Of a DNA stretch of 64,000 bases, positions 1 through 11,800 are shown piece by piece. Each line of letters opens with the position of its first letter. The stretch's first letter is position 1. A program made the translations under genes and the position numbers. The DNA is from Brachypodium distachyon (Eukaryota; Streptophyta; Magnoliopsida; Poales; Poaceae), in the NCBI RefSeq assembly GCF_000005505.3, contig NC_016133.3, positions 54,153,237 to 54,217,236 on the forward strand, read 5' to 3'. Under the pieces are notes generated by a model, which was given only the letters and a program-made list of their open reading frames with translations, had not been told where the DNA came from and ran no database searches.

Positions 1-1308
1 GTTAATTAGCCGCGTGTACGACCGTCTTGATCCACGTCAAGATTTGCTTGTCTTGTTTCTCGAAAGAGAAGATCTGCTTGGTTTAAATATAAAGGACTAC
101 TTCTAGTACTACACAGCAAACATTGCCTTCACGTTGTGGGCAAGCCCGGCCGAGGGCCCCACTGTGATATTACTGTTGGGCTGCAAGCCTGCAACGAGAT
201 TAAGTTTCCTGCTCCGTTACCTAATTCGATCACCAGGATAGACTAAAATATCCAAGGGAAAAGAACAGACTAAAGTAGGACCAGCAGTATGTTAATTATC
301 CGTCAAAACTCAAAAGCCACTAGTACTAGCTGCTCGTCTGCTCCATGCCATGCATGCTTATATTTTGATTTATATTATCCGCCCCGGCCTATGATTTGCC
401 TTTTACAGATCTGGTGCTTCACTTTCTGATAAAGACTCTGAACCTCTCTCCCACATGTATATTTTTCTCACCGACGTGTGCAGCTGCTTTACCCAATTAC
501 CCGTATGCGGACATACACAGCATGGGTCCGTACGTACTTGGTATTGCATAACCAGTGGACAAAAACTTTTACGCGGAAAAAGAACTCAGATATAAAATCA
601 AAGTTAAGAGAGTGGCTATCAGTACATTCGTTCTCGAGTGCTCGTACAATTTGGTCCATTTCGCTGTCGACTTTTTCCTAGTACTGCTAGTCCGCTTTTT
701 TTTGCAAGTTGTGAGCAGGTCCGTACATGCGGCCACAGGAGTTTAAGGAGCGTGGCTGCTGCAGTGATCTGGTCGGTAATTAGCTGTAGCCACCCAGGAC
801 ACCGGCACGCACCAGTAGGCTTCCGAGGCCCGGAAATGCCGGGCCCAGCCTGGATAACGTGGGGCCACCCAATCCTACTGTCACATCTTCCCGATCTTCT
901 GTTTCCCTTTCTGCTGGGTCCCGCCCACAGTACCTTCTACTGGGTCCCACAAGCAGTGCGTGGGACTCCTCCCTGGCTAAGCTAGGATAGTGGATAGGAA
1001 CGAGCAAGCTAGCCCGGTCTATCGGTTCGCTGCCCCTTTTGGTCCGGCTGCTACGGTGTCCATTCCCATGTTCTCACCCAAGGCCAGGAATACTCTCGTC
1101 ATCTCGTGGTTACCGTTCGTGCATTCAGACACGCAAGTTTTTTACTCTGCTACCGGACCAACGACGATTAGAAGTACTAGAAAGATCAATCTTCTTCCTT
1201 TTTAGCAAAAATTAGCAGGATGTCCGTGAGTTGCAACGGCAAAAGTTAAACATATCAACAATTCAAATAAATTGAAACCTTTTATGGCTACCTTGCATCA
1301 TTTTATCT

Positions 1309-1348
1309 TTCTCCAAACAGTTTTTTTGACTGGGTTCTCCAAACAGTT
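1309..1348 (-). repeat. Micro-insertion with 14-bp flanking direct repeat
   Basis: An exact 14-bp direct repeat (1309-1322 and 1335-1348) flanks a 12-bp insert, TTTTTGACTGGG (1323-1334). On the minus strand the insert reads CCCAGTC followed by an A-run ending at the second repeat. That is the arrangement expected of a nearly fully truncated poly(A) retroposition product. It is one of several such loci here. Confidence 0.6.
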
Positions 1349-1369
1349 CACGTCATTCGTCGGCCGCCT

Positions 1370-1423
1370 CAAACAAAGACAACCAATTACTCCCTCCAAA
1401 CAAAGACAACCAATTACTCCCTC
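1370..1423. repeat. 27-bp exact tandem duplication
   Basis: Two adjacent identical 27-bp units (1370-1396 and 1397-1423). Each ends in the ACTCCCTC sequence of a Stowaway terminus. The second copy runs on into a partial Stowaway-like left end (CTCCCTCCGTTTCATCTTAATTGG), so the duplication probably happened at the MITE boundary. Confidence 0.85.
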
Positions 1424-4400
1424 CGTTTCATCTTAATTGGCACAAATTTAGTAAAATTCATCATGTTCTAAACCTGCCAGACTCTCATAAAGAACACAAC
1501 GAACAATGTCAATTAGGGAATCAATTAGTCTAATCTAACTGGCTAATTACTCAGCTGGATAGACCAATTCCAAAGAAGCGCCCCAATGGCATTGGACAGC
1601 GGCCAGGAGCAGGGGTTGCTGATCAACTGATGGAGGAGATGTGCACCGAGGCATTCTTTACAGTGACGCAGATGGGGGCAGGCGTCTAGCCTGGGCTCGC
1701 CCGCCTTGCAGAGGCACAGGTCACAGGTGACGGCATGGCAGCAGCAGCACGAACGCCTCGTCCTCGCCACATGACTTGCACGCCCACTTGTAGCATGTGC
1801 CGGCTGGAGAAGAGAGGATGCGGCGGCGGGGCAGTTAGGCGATTCAGATCGATAGAAAAACTTCGATCGGGGGGAAGCGATGGCGGCGGAAGATTTGTTA
1901 GACTTTGGGGAGAAGCGACCCGTGGGGAACGTGGACTGCGGGTCAAATCTTAAAAAAGGAAGGGGCAAATTGTAAAATTCACGGACGGACGACGACGAAG
2001 GAAGCGTTCCTCCTTTTATTATTTGGGTAGATTTCGGTCCATTTTCACTTTATGAACCTATAATTTCGGCGCACAAAGATCGATCTGGGTGGGTACTAGA
2101 GCTGGAACTTTGTGACGTTCAGGATACCCTTTGACTCTCCTTAGTTCAACCAAATGAACTAGAGTTTTTAAAAAACTAGTTCGTTTGTTTGAACTAAACA
2201 GTGTCAAATGGTACCTTGAGGGTCGCCATTTTGCACGGATAGCGTGAAAGAAGCAGTCAGATCGATTCCATGGCGTGGATCGAGGACGTACACCGACGTG
2301 GGCGAAACAGTCGACGAACGGACCAGCCGACGGATAAGAGATGCTCACGTCAAGCTGTTGCGACCGTGACGTGTCGTGGGGTACGAGGTACTAGTACTAT
2401 AGGATGGATGGGCCTCTCGGGTTCGTGGTGGGTTTGCACTCGCCTGTTCTGCGTGACGTGGATCCGGATCTCGGCTCCAGCAGGGATAATAATGGGTCAC
2501 AACGCCGCGAGCGATCCGGCCTTTCGTTGGCTTGCTGGTTTTGCCCGTGACTGGAGTAAACGTTTCCTGCTGTGCACAGCATGCCTACCTCGCTCTAGCT
2601 CCCAATGACATGTGTCCACGTATATACGCGTCGTGTAGGCTTTGCTAAACAAACACGGGCAATAGCTACGTCTACCGGCGCAGGACTACGGTTAATTACC
2701 ACCACGTTAATTAGTGACAACGGAGGTGCCATGTGAAAACAAAATAAAACCTTGCTCGGTGGCCTAACCAGTCCCGTTCCGCACGGCTGCATACCTGCAA
2801 TGCAGGCAGGAAGAAGCTGCCGTCGTGCTCGTGTCACGTGACAGCCGGCCCGTCGGATCCGATGAGATAAGATACTGCCTGGTTGGTAATGAGGCCTTGG
2901 ATCGGAAGATATTTACGCAAGCAAGAGTAATTCGTTTGTGATATGCTGCGTGCCGGAAACGTACGTGAAGTCCGGACGCTGTGATGGGCATGCATCCACG
3001 TCCAAATCCAACCACGCTCGATCAGAGAGGGATCTTTCTTTCGATCTCTTTGCTTGGCGAGGTCGGCAAGGCGCGTGGGGTAGAGTAGGCAACAACGCAG
3101 CACAGCACAGCCAAGAGACCAGCCGGGCCCCGCTGGCGAGTGGGTGGCTGCTCGATCTGCTCTCGCCAGGCACACGCACGAAATTCAAACCACTACTCCT
3201 GTAGTAAAACACCTACTATCTCTGACGCGTTGGATTTTGGGGGTTTCCAGATCCGGGTAAACTGGATTACTGGAGTAGCGAACTCAGGAGGGAACTATGC
3301 TGCCTCAAATGTCTTGATTCGAGCTTTTTATGCACGTGCTATTACACGATGTCGTAGTTTGGCCTGCTTTTGAGAAAACAGATCGAGTGTATTCAGTTTG
3401 CTCGAGGAGTGATTAATAATGGTCTAATGGACCAAGAACAACTGAATTACACGATACTACTACCCATAATTACCCGTCACTAATACCAGATACTATGTCC
3501 AATGCAAAGCATTAAGAAATCACAAATCGTCATTTTAAAATTGGGGTAGAGATGACAACACACATTTTACATCGGAATATGAAATACACATATATTTGCA
3601 CATAAGAAACACGTTGCTTATTTTCTATTCGGGTGATCATTAAACAATCTAGTATGTTTGTTAAGCATATCTTAAATCGCCGATGCATTTTACTACAATA
3701 ATATCTAACTTTAACTTGTAGCATATTTTAAGCAACCCATACTTGCATCCCTGCACATCTTGCATCCATTCTTAGTCCGTCCCACCAAGCTATTAGGTTT
3801 CTATGAAAGGAACTGACTGATGAAATCCTCGGTGTACGTTGCTCTCGGTCTGCAAGTTTAGGTCACAAGTTGTTTTGGAATAAACTTGTATAGACTATGC
3901 CGCGGACATTAAACGATTTTAGTATATATCATGACATATTTAGAATTGTTGAGGTACCTTATGAGCTTAATTTTTTCTTTATTTAGCTGTAGCTTATTTG
4001 AAGCAACCCACGCTCTTGCATCCTAGCCTAACTACTATCCATGCCGAATTGTACGTCCGCTCCGAATTTTCAGTAGGAACTTATAGTCCTTAGGCACGTA
4101 TGCGTAACCTAGCAAATCATATAACTATATGTTTCAGGAATATATGATAGTACCCTTAGGTGCATAATCTAGCTCAGCATCATTTCCAAGTGACGTTTTT
4201 TTTTTTGAAAAAAGCCGACAACATATATGCAAGATCCATCTACACCATTGGCAATTTTAATTTAATTCAAACCGATTCAGACGGCAAAATGTGGCAGTAG
4301 CTACAAGCTGGAGCTTGAAATAAAAATTGTATAGAGTTGTGTCTTCTCTTTTTTTTTTCACATCGATTTAGTTTTGTTCGATAGTGTGTTGTTTATGTTG

Positions 4401-4482
4401 CTCCCTCCGTCCCAAATTAACTGACGTAGATTTGTATAGATTCATATACAAATCCATGTCAGATAATTCAGAACGGAGGGAG
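4401..4482. mobile_element. Stowaway-like MITE, 82 bp
   Basis: Inverted termini CTCCCTCCGT and CGGAGGGAG enclose a hairpin in which AGATTTGTATA pairs with TATACAAATC. The right flank is TA, the normal Tc1/mariner target. The left flank is TG, so one copy of the target duplication has probably mutated. No coding capacity. Confidence 0.8.
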
Positions 4483-4729
4483 TATAAAGTACCCCATCGG
4501 TGCTAAAATATAGAACATATAATTTTTGCTGATGGTCAAAATTTCTAGATTCTGACCAAGCTTACTGAAGAAAATTTAATGTCCACTATTTCAAATGAAT
4601 ACACTATGAAAATATATTCCATGATAGATCTTTTTGGGACTTTAAATGTTGTCGGTTTCTTCTTATAATTAGGTCGAACCAAAAAAAATTAGAAGCAGCA
4701 TAAGAATTTTATGAACCAACATCCATCTA

Positions 4730-4870
4730 CTCCCTCCGTCTCAAACTAAGTGACTTAAATTTGTTTAAATATGTCTGAGGATAAACGTAATGTATATATA
4801 TACTGAAATACAAATGAAAAAAAACATGTAATATTTTGGCACTTAATACAGTAGGCTCCGTACGATGGAG
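4730..4870. mobile_element. Degraded Stowaway-like MITE
   Basis: It starts with CTCCCTCCGTCTCAAACTAAGTGAC directly after TA (4728-4729) and ends with a decayed inverted terminus (GATGGAG) followed by TA (4871-4872). The left terminus fits the same family as the element at 47077-47189. The right end has diverged. Confidence 0.6.
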
Positions 4871-5307
4871 TAAGTACATTTTACGGATAACACGTCTAAG
4901 ATAGTAAATTACAAACAGTGGTCCTTTATAATCCCTGCACTGCGTGGGTGCGCACGGCAGGCGACTACGTGTGCAGACGCGACGTATTCCTCCCGTCTGC
5001 GGCAGCAGCAGCAGCCCGGCCGCAGCGACGTCAATGGTTAGATAGATAGAGAGGTGGATAAACCCAGCCGTTAGGCGACCGCGACATTCGTCTATCCACA
5101 CCCATCATCCAAACCGTCCCTCGCCGCAGGGGCATGACCGTCAATTTCCATCGCCCCGTTTCCAATCTGGATAAGCCTCGAGACCCCGCCCCCGACCCCG
5201 CCCCCACCGCCTGCTACCTCCTCCGCGCCGGGTCTCCTCCGCCTCCCTCCTTCTTCCACCTTGGCTTCCATCTGGGATTGGGGATTTAGGATCCCCTCAC
5301 GCCTCCG

Positions 5308-5315
5308 TATTTATA
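5308..5315 (+). promoter_or_regulatory. Probable TATA box of the TPS gene
   Basis: TATTTATA lies about 210 bp before the TPS start codon in a C/T-rich context (CTCCGTATTTATACTCC). A transcript starting about 30 bp downstream would have a roughly 180-nt pyrimidine-rich leader. The same motif in the same context precedes the epimerase gene (33148-33155). Confidence 0.55.
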
Positions 5316-5433
5316 CTCCGTTTCTCCCCACCCCCCACCGTTCTTATCCCCAGAAGCTTCTACAAAAGTGGCCCATCCCGTCGATCTCGCTCTTCTTCTC
5401 CATTCCCTCCGGACTCTCTCTTCCCCCATCTTC

Positions 5434-5493
5434 ATGCGCCATCCTCGTCTCCTCACCCTCTGCAGATATAGGATCGTACGGGGGAAGCTGTAG
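5434..5493 (+). other. Candidate upstream ORF in the TPS leader (19 codons)
   Basis: An ATG at 5434 opens a 19-codon frame ending in TAG at 5491-5493, 27 nt before the TPS start codon. It is the only ATG between the TATA box and the main start. CTCTGCAG at about 5455-5462 could instead be a splice acceptor of a leader intron, which would remove part of this frame. Confidence 0.35.
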
Positions 5494-5520
5494 GAGGAGG
5501 AGTAGTAGTGCTCGGTGGTG

Positions 5521-8500
5521 ATGCCTTCCCTCTCCTGCCACAACCTGCTCGACCTCGCCAACGCGGCGACCGACGAGCTGCCGCCACTGCCGCCGCCGTC
5601 GCCGCTCCGCCTCCCGCGCGTCATGGCCTCCGGCTCTCCCTCCTCGCCGGCCTCCCCTTCCCCTTCCGCGCCGCCGCGCCGGGTTATCGTCTCCCACCGC
5701 CTCCCGCTCCGCGCCGCGCCCGACGCGGCCGCCCCGTTCGGGTTCTCCTTCACCGTCGATGCGAGCACCGTCGCGTACCAGCTCCGCTCGGGCCTGCCGC
5801 CGTCGGCCCCGGTCCTCCACATCGGCACGCTCCCGGCGGCCGCCGCCGAGGATTTCTCCGACGAGCTCGCCGCCTACCTGCTGGCCAACTTCTCCTGCCT
5901 GCCCGTCTACCTCCCCGCCGACCTCCACCGCCGCTTCTACCACGGCTTCTGCAAGCACTACATGTGGCCGCTCCTCCACTACCTTCTCCCGCTGACCCCG
6001 TCGACGCTGGGCGGGCTCCCGTTCGACCGCTCGCTCTACCACTCCTTCCTCTCGGCCAATCGGGCCTTCGCCGACCGCCTCACCGAGGTGCTCAGCCCCG
6101 ACGACGACTTCGTCTGGATCCAGGACTACCACCTCTTCGCCCTCCCCACCTTCCTTCGCAAGCGCTTCCCTCGGGCCAAGGTCGGCTTCTTCCTCCACTC
6201 GCCGTTCCCCTCCTCCGAGATCTTCCGCACCATTCCCGTCCGGGATGACCTCCTCCGCGCCCTCCTCAACGCCGACCTCGTCGGCTTCCACACTTTCGAC
6301 TACGCGCGGCACTTCCTCTCCGCGTGCTCCCGGCTGCTCGGCCTGGATTACCAGTCCAAGCGCGGGTACATCGGCATCGAGTACTACGGCCGCACGGTCA
6401 CGGTAAAGATACTGCCCGTCGGGATCGACATGGGGCAGCTGAGGTCGGTGGTGTCGGCGCCGGAGACAGGGGAGGTGGCGCGGCAGGTGGCCGAGGCGTA
6501 CAAGGGGCGGCGCCTGATGCTGGGCGTAGACGATGTTGATCTCTTCAAAGGAATCGGGCTCAAGTTCCTGGGTATGGAGCAACTGCTGGTGGAGCACCCT
6601 GAGCTCCGTGGCCGTGCCGTGCTTGTGCAGATTGCCAATCCGGCCCGCAGCGAGGGGCGCGACGTGCAGGAGGTTCAGGACGAGGCAAGGGCAATTAGCG
6701 CCCGGGTCAACGAGCGGTTCGGCTCGCCCGGGTACACCCCAATCGTGATGATCAACCGTCCGGTGTCGGTGCACGAGAAGGCGGCATACTATGCCGCTGC
6801 CGAGTGCTGCGTGGTGAGCGCCGTCCGGGATGGGCTCAACCGGATACCTTACATCTACACGGTGTGCCGGCAGGAAAGCACCACCCAGGAGGAAGCGCCT
6901 AAGCGAAGCGTCATCGTTCTGTCCGAGTTCGTAGGATGCTCGCCATCGCTCAGTGGGGCGATCCGGGTCAACCCATGGAGCGTGGAGTCTGTTGCGGAGG
7001 CCATGAACGCGGCATTGATGATGTCTGAGGGGGAGCAGCGGCTGCGGCACGAGAAGCATTACAAGTATGTGAGCACCCATGATGTCGCCTACTGGGCGCG
7101 GTCATTTGACCAGGATCTGCAGCGAGCCTGCAAGGATCATTTCTCCCGGCGGCACTGGGGTATCGGTTTCGGGATGAGCTTCAAGGTGGTGGCACTTGGC
7201 CCAAATTTCAGGCGGCTTTCTGTCGAGCACATTGTGCCGTCATTCCGGAAGACGGACAATCGGCTAATTCTCCTGGACTATGATGGAACCGTGATGCCAG
7301 AGAGTTCAATTGACAAGGCACCGAGCAACGAGGTCATTTCTGTCTTGAATCGTCTGTGTGAGGATCCAAAGAACAGGGTGTTCATTGTGAGCGGACGGGG
7401 GAAGGATGAACTGAGCAAGTGGTTTGCGCCATGTGAGAAGCTGGGGATTGCTGCGGAGCATGGTTACTTTACCAGGTGAGATCTCTAGACACATGCCATT
7501 CACTTGTAAAGATCTACCAGTTGGTACGATGTTGCTTTGCTTGGATTTTTCTTGACTGCTTTTAGATTTGGATAAAATCTTTAGAAAGCATGTGAATTAA
7601 GCAAAGGCACTAGAACACGTACATTTTAAAAAACATTTCAACATACAATAAGTAACCAACCCATACATGTGATTCGTCTTGAATTGACATTCTTGCTTCC
7701 AGGACAAATTTAAGAGCCTTATGGTGTAGTTTGGAAGGTGAAAAGGGATTGATTTGGACCATGAACCTAATCATAGATAAGGTGTTTATGGTTGCAAATT
7801 GTGATGTTGATTAACTCTGGCTACTGCTACAGGTGGAGCAAGGATTCTCCATGGGAGACCTGCGGGTTGGCAGTAGACTTCGATTGGAAGAAGACCGCTG
7901 AGCCGGTGATGAGGCTTTACACAGAGTCAACAGATGGTTCGTATATCGAGCATAAGGAAAGCGCTCTCGTTTGGCATCACCATGAGGCGGATCCGGATTT
8001 CGGTTCATGCCAGGCAAAAGAACTGCTTGACCATCTCGAAAGCGTGCTTGCGAATGAGCCAGTTGTTGTGAAGAGGGGCCAGCACATCGTGGAAGTTAAT
8101 CCTCAGGTAAGCGCGTGGAAGCTTCTCTCTGGTTGATGTACAGTTTAGTAGGAGTATTTGATTAGTTCGGCTTGTAGTTGGTCAAATGAGAATTAATTAG
8201 TCCGCCGTGTAGACTTGTATATGAAACACGCTGAACAGCTAAACAACTAAATGTTGCTGTCAAACTAAAGGTAATGGATAAGGATCGATCCAATCCAATC
8301 CAGTCCTCATCCACCAGACCACCACATGCTTGATTGCTTGGCACACTCTATGTCTTCTCCACAAAATAGATTGTGAATCAGCCGTGGGCCAGTCCCCAGT
8401 GTGGACAGGAAAATTCGGGAGAGGAGCAGCCGGTCGTTCTTATTTTGTTCCCATTTGGATAGCAACTTGGTGGCGCTATTGAATTACTAGTTTCTTTTTC

Positions 8501-8895
8501 ATTTGCCAGGAACAACTCTGAAATATCAATATTCTTTACATGCAACAAATATCTCCCATATTGTGCAGGGCATCAGCAAGGGCGTGGTTGTGGAGAGCCT
8601 CCTGTCATCCATGGTGCGCAGCGGGAAGGCGCCTGATTTCGTGCTCTGTATTGGGGACGACCGGTCCGACGAGGACATGTTCGAGAGCATTGTGTGCCCG
8701 ACGAACAGCAGCGTTAAGCTCCCGGCGACCAGCGAGGTGTTTGCCTGCACGGTTGGGAAGAAGCCGAGCATGGCCAAGTACTACCTCGACGACACGGTGG
8801 ACGTCATTAAGATGCTGCAGGGGCTTGCCAATGCGCCATTGCAACAGCGGCCATGGCCGGTGCAGCTCCGGGTCACCTTCGAAGGCTCGCTGTGA
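5521..8895 (+). CDS. Class II trehalose-6-phosphate synthase/phosphatase-like protein
   Basis: Three exons, 5521-7475, 7833-8106 and 8569-8895, join in frame to 851 residues, the usual class II TPS length. Junctions are GT-AG and reconstruct continuous motifs. The start is the ATG at 5521, giving MPSLSCHNLLDLA, the N-terminal box of class II TPS proteins. A glycosyltransferase-20 domain (about 55-540) is followed by a HAD phosphatase-like domain with DYDGT at 586, VFIVSGRGKDEL, and GDDRSDED in exon 3. In the synthase domain WIQDYH keeps the aspartate (202). GVDDVDLFKG has Asp338 where active synthases have Arg, and RDGLNRIPYIYT lacks the conserved Glu of the class I RDGMNLVxxE motif. That fits the family, whose members mostly lack synthase activity and act as regulators in T6P/SnRK1 sugar signalling. 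Likely cytosolic. Exon 1 is very GC-rich. The exact paralogue number cannot be read from sequence alone. Confidence 0.95.
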
Positions 8896-11800
8896 GAAAG
8901 AAAGGAACGGATTTCACTGCACAGTATGAACCGATGAGGGGTTCAATAACCAAAAGAAGAACGATCGACGGTTCAGTATGGCTTAGGATTAGCTCCAGTT
9001 ACAGGATAAACAGGTTTCTTTCTTTTTTTTGGGTTCACATTTCCAGCCCTTCTTCTCTTATGCACTTATATCATATATGCCCGTATGATAACCGCCAGAA
9101 AGGTTTCTGTCACATTGTATATGTAGTTGACGATGACGATGAAATCAGATGAAGAAAAATGATTCTTTGAGCCATGGTATATCCTTTTTCCTTTCCCCCC
9201 ACCCACTGTGGCAGTCTCGTTCGGTCACGCTCTTTTACCTTTGCTGCATTATTACGAACAGATCTGAATGCCCACCGGGCGGATAGCGCCGGCGTCCAGC
9301 TCAGGTGCTCCTTATCTTCTGCAACTCCGCACCATTTCGTCGCCAGTCGTTTGACGGCCAAAGAGAGGCGAGATTTTAAGTTTCATTCAAGACAAAGGGA
9401 GCCAACCCTAGCATAATTGCCAAAAAAAAACTTCATATCGTATGGGGTAATTGCCAGCTTTCACTTGATCACTTCGCCATTAGGATATTTGTTTGGAGGG
9501 TGACCAAAACGGACCTCGGTAATACTTTGGAATGACAAAAGAAAGTTGATATATTCGTTGCCGATGCTCCTTTGTCCATTCTAGTCCAGTTTTTTCTCTC
9601 TATCATATGGGAAGCAGAACCAGGATGGTTTTTTGGCAAAAGAATTTTTTTTTTTTGGTACTACAAGTTTGGTAGTACCAAAATCAAACACATCATTCGT
9701 ACTATTTCTGTGGCTGAGTGCGGCACGCCTAAAGCAGACATCGCACGTTTCCTAGGAGCAACTCGAATAGGCAGAGAGCTGAAGAGCAAAGCAGGCATTC
9801 TTCTTTTTTTCCCATGATTACGGCGGGCATTTTTTCCTCGCCAAGGACAGCTGCGTACTGCTGCTACTAGTACCAGGCTAGTAAAGCACAGTTGATGTGG
9901 TACACGCGAGACAGACAGGGATCCATGCCGTTAAAAGTCACCAGGGTGGATGGTTTGCGTGATCCATCATTTCATCGATCGATCTGGACCCCGGCAAGAC
10001 ACTTTGGCCGCAATGATTCAGATGTCTCTGGCTGCAGTGCATAGCCACAATCTGTCGGTAACCGTGCAGTGCCTATCCGCTGCTGCACTCTCGCATTTTA
10101 CTTTTCTCTGCAAAGTAACAAGCATCTCTGCAGGTTGCATTTTCACTCTCGCATTTTACTTTCTGTGTTTTGCGAAGTCATTGCTAGAATTCTCGCTTCC
10201 TTTCGAACGGCTGGATGCTTCTGAGAAGTTGAAGCTGTCCCAGGTCGAGCCTGCAGGAAGGCAGGCAGGCAGGAGAGTTCCGTCCGGCTAGAAGAAGAAG
10301 AAGAAGGCGCTGACACCGAAAGGACAGACATCTTCCACTCGGCTATGCATCACCCCGCAGCAGGTTTACACGAATCTTCTTTGCAGAAACCGGCCAGGGT
10401 CAAACAAGCAAACAAAAAGGCATAGCATCCTATGACAGGACGCCATCAAACTCCACCTAGCTTAAGCTAAAGCATAGACATTTTGGAGCTAATCTAAGCC
10501 AGGGCGCCACCATGCACCCATCCCGGGAGCAACGTACGTAGTACGTGTACAATACGTAGGTGCTCACGTCAGCGAGGCATGCTGCGCCATTGCGTGGCAG
10601 AGTCCGAGACGTTTCCCGGTGGCCAGCCCAGCCCAGCGGATGGACCAGAGCCCGTGCCGAGTCCACGTCACCCCGGCCTTCATATGTTCTCACGCATGGC
10701 ATGATATTCATCTCGCCGTGCCTTTCTGTTACCTGCACGTTGGGTTTGGGTTTGGCCGGGTGAATCGATCCGGCATTCCGGCATCGTTCGTGCCTTCACC
10801 TCACCGATGAGTGGATGTCGATCTGTTAGGCAAGCAAAAGGCTGTAATGTTCATATCGATCTACAGTTTGCAGATTACAAGAGTGTTAGCGTAAGCGTAA
10901 GAAGTTCGTACGTGGCAAATCACAAATAAAAAGAAATCATTATCATGCTATTCGCCTTCGTGTTAGAAATGTGTCTCTGCAAAACTGCAAGGTCGTATTC
11001 AGTCTCTGGGCAAACGGCACGTTCTCTTTCCTGCACCATCAGTTACCCGGTGCATTTTGCCCCTTATCCTTTTGTCCACAGTATGTTTCCTTCATTTCTT
11101 CTACCACGTGCTTCACGCGCGGGGCTAGTGGCTGCCTTCGCCTGCAAGCTCTCGCGCGTGGACTCTGCATTGATAGAGCACCTGTGTTAATTCCCGCTGC
11201 TCCGAGCAATTAACAAATAACCCGCGTCAAAAAAGCTCTGCCACGTTGCTTTTCGTCCTTACGGATTTTCATACCTTTGCTGCTTTATTTGTTGAAAACG
11301 GAAAAGTCTGTGATTCGTATTACTTTCCAATTGGGACCAGAAGGACAGTGCTCCGACTACTTCAAAATCATTTTATCTCGAGTCGACGTACGCCAAGATA
11401 AGCCGATCAAGAGGAGGACAGGTGAAGCGTACAGGCAGCTCCCCTCCCATGTGTGCTTATCCATCAATTCTGATTAATCTCATGAAAAATACTACTCCAT
11501 CCGTTTGTTACTACCACGAGTATGCCGAGGATAGCTGAAGAGGAAAAAAAAAGAGGAAAAGAGGGATACGACAAGTTAGGTTTCAATTTCCAACATGTTT
11601 TTCTAACCTGCCTGTTTCTTCGTAATTAAACTCCAATCTACATGTGCCGCCATGCATGCCGCCCCTGTTCTGCTTCACTATGCCAAGACAGAGAAGGCTT
11701 GGATGCGTACGATGAGTACATGACAAACTAGGCTTCCATTTCTCACACCGGCTTGTTTCTTCTCAACATAGTGTGCGAATAATCGGCCGGGGCAAGAAGA

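Larger units (their letters stand above)
1..5300. other. Intergenic spacer, no supported gene
   Basis: No ORF here has recognisable protein motifs, splice structure or the codon bias of the real genes nearby. The stretch holds a short insertion with flanking repeats (1309-1348), a 27-bp tandem repeat (1370-1423) next to a partial Stowaway end (about 1415), and two Stowaway MITEs (4401-4482 and 4730-4870). From 3.4 to 4.9 kb it is AT-rich. A minus-strand cysteine-rich ORF at 1543-1968 was considered and rejected. Confidence 0.6.

Noticed and set aside
1543..1968. Cysteine-rich 141-codon minus-strand ORF
   Set aside because: The Cys/His spacing resembles half a zinc finger, but it is incomplete and no domain, splice partner or promoter supports it.
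5344..7080. 578-codon minus-strand ORF opposite TPS exon 1
   Set aside because: The TPS exon is extremely GC-rich at third codon positions, so stops are rare on the opposite strand. The translation is low-complexity (Arg, Gly, Glu) with no motif.
9410..9470. TAATTGCCA repeats around an A-run and 17 further bases
   Set aside because: The repeat is only about 9 bp and the A-run lies at the wrong end of the insert for the class polarity.
11221..11240. CCCGCGTC followed by six A, resembling the micro-insertion stub
   Set aside because: The stub fits the class, but no flanking direct repeat could be found, so it cannot be called an insertion.
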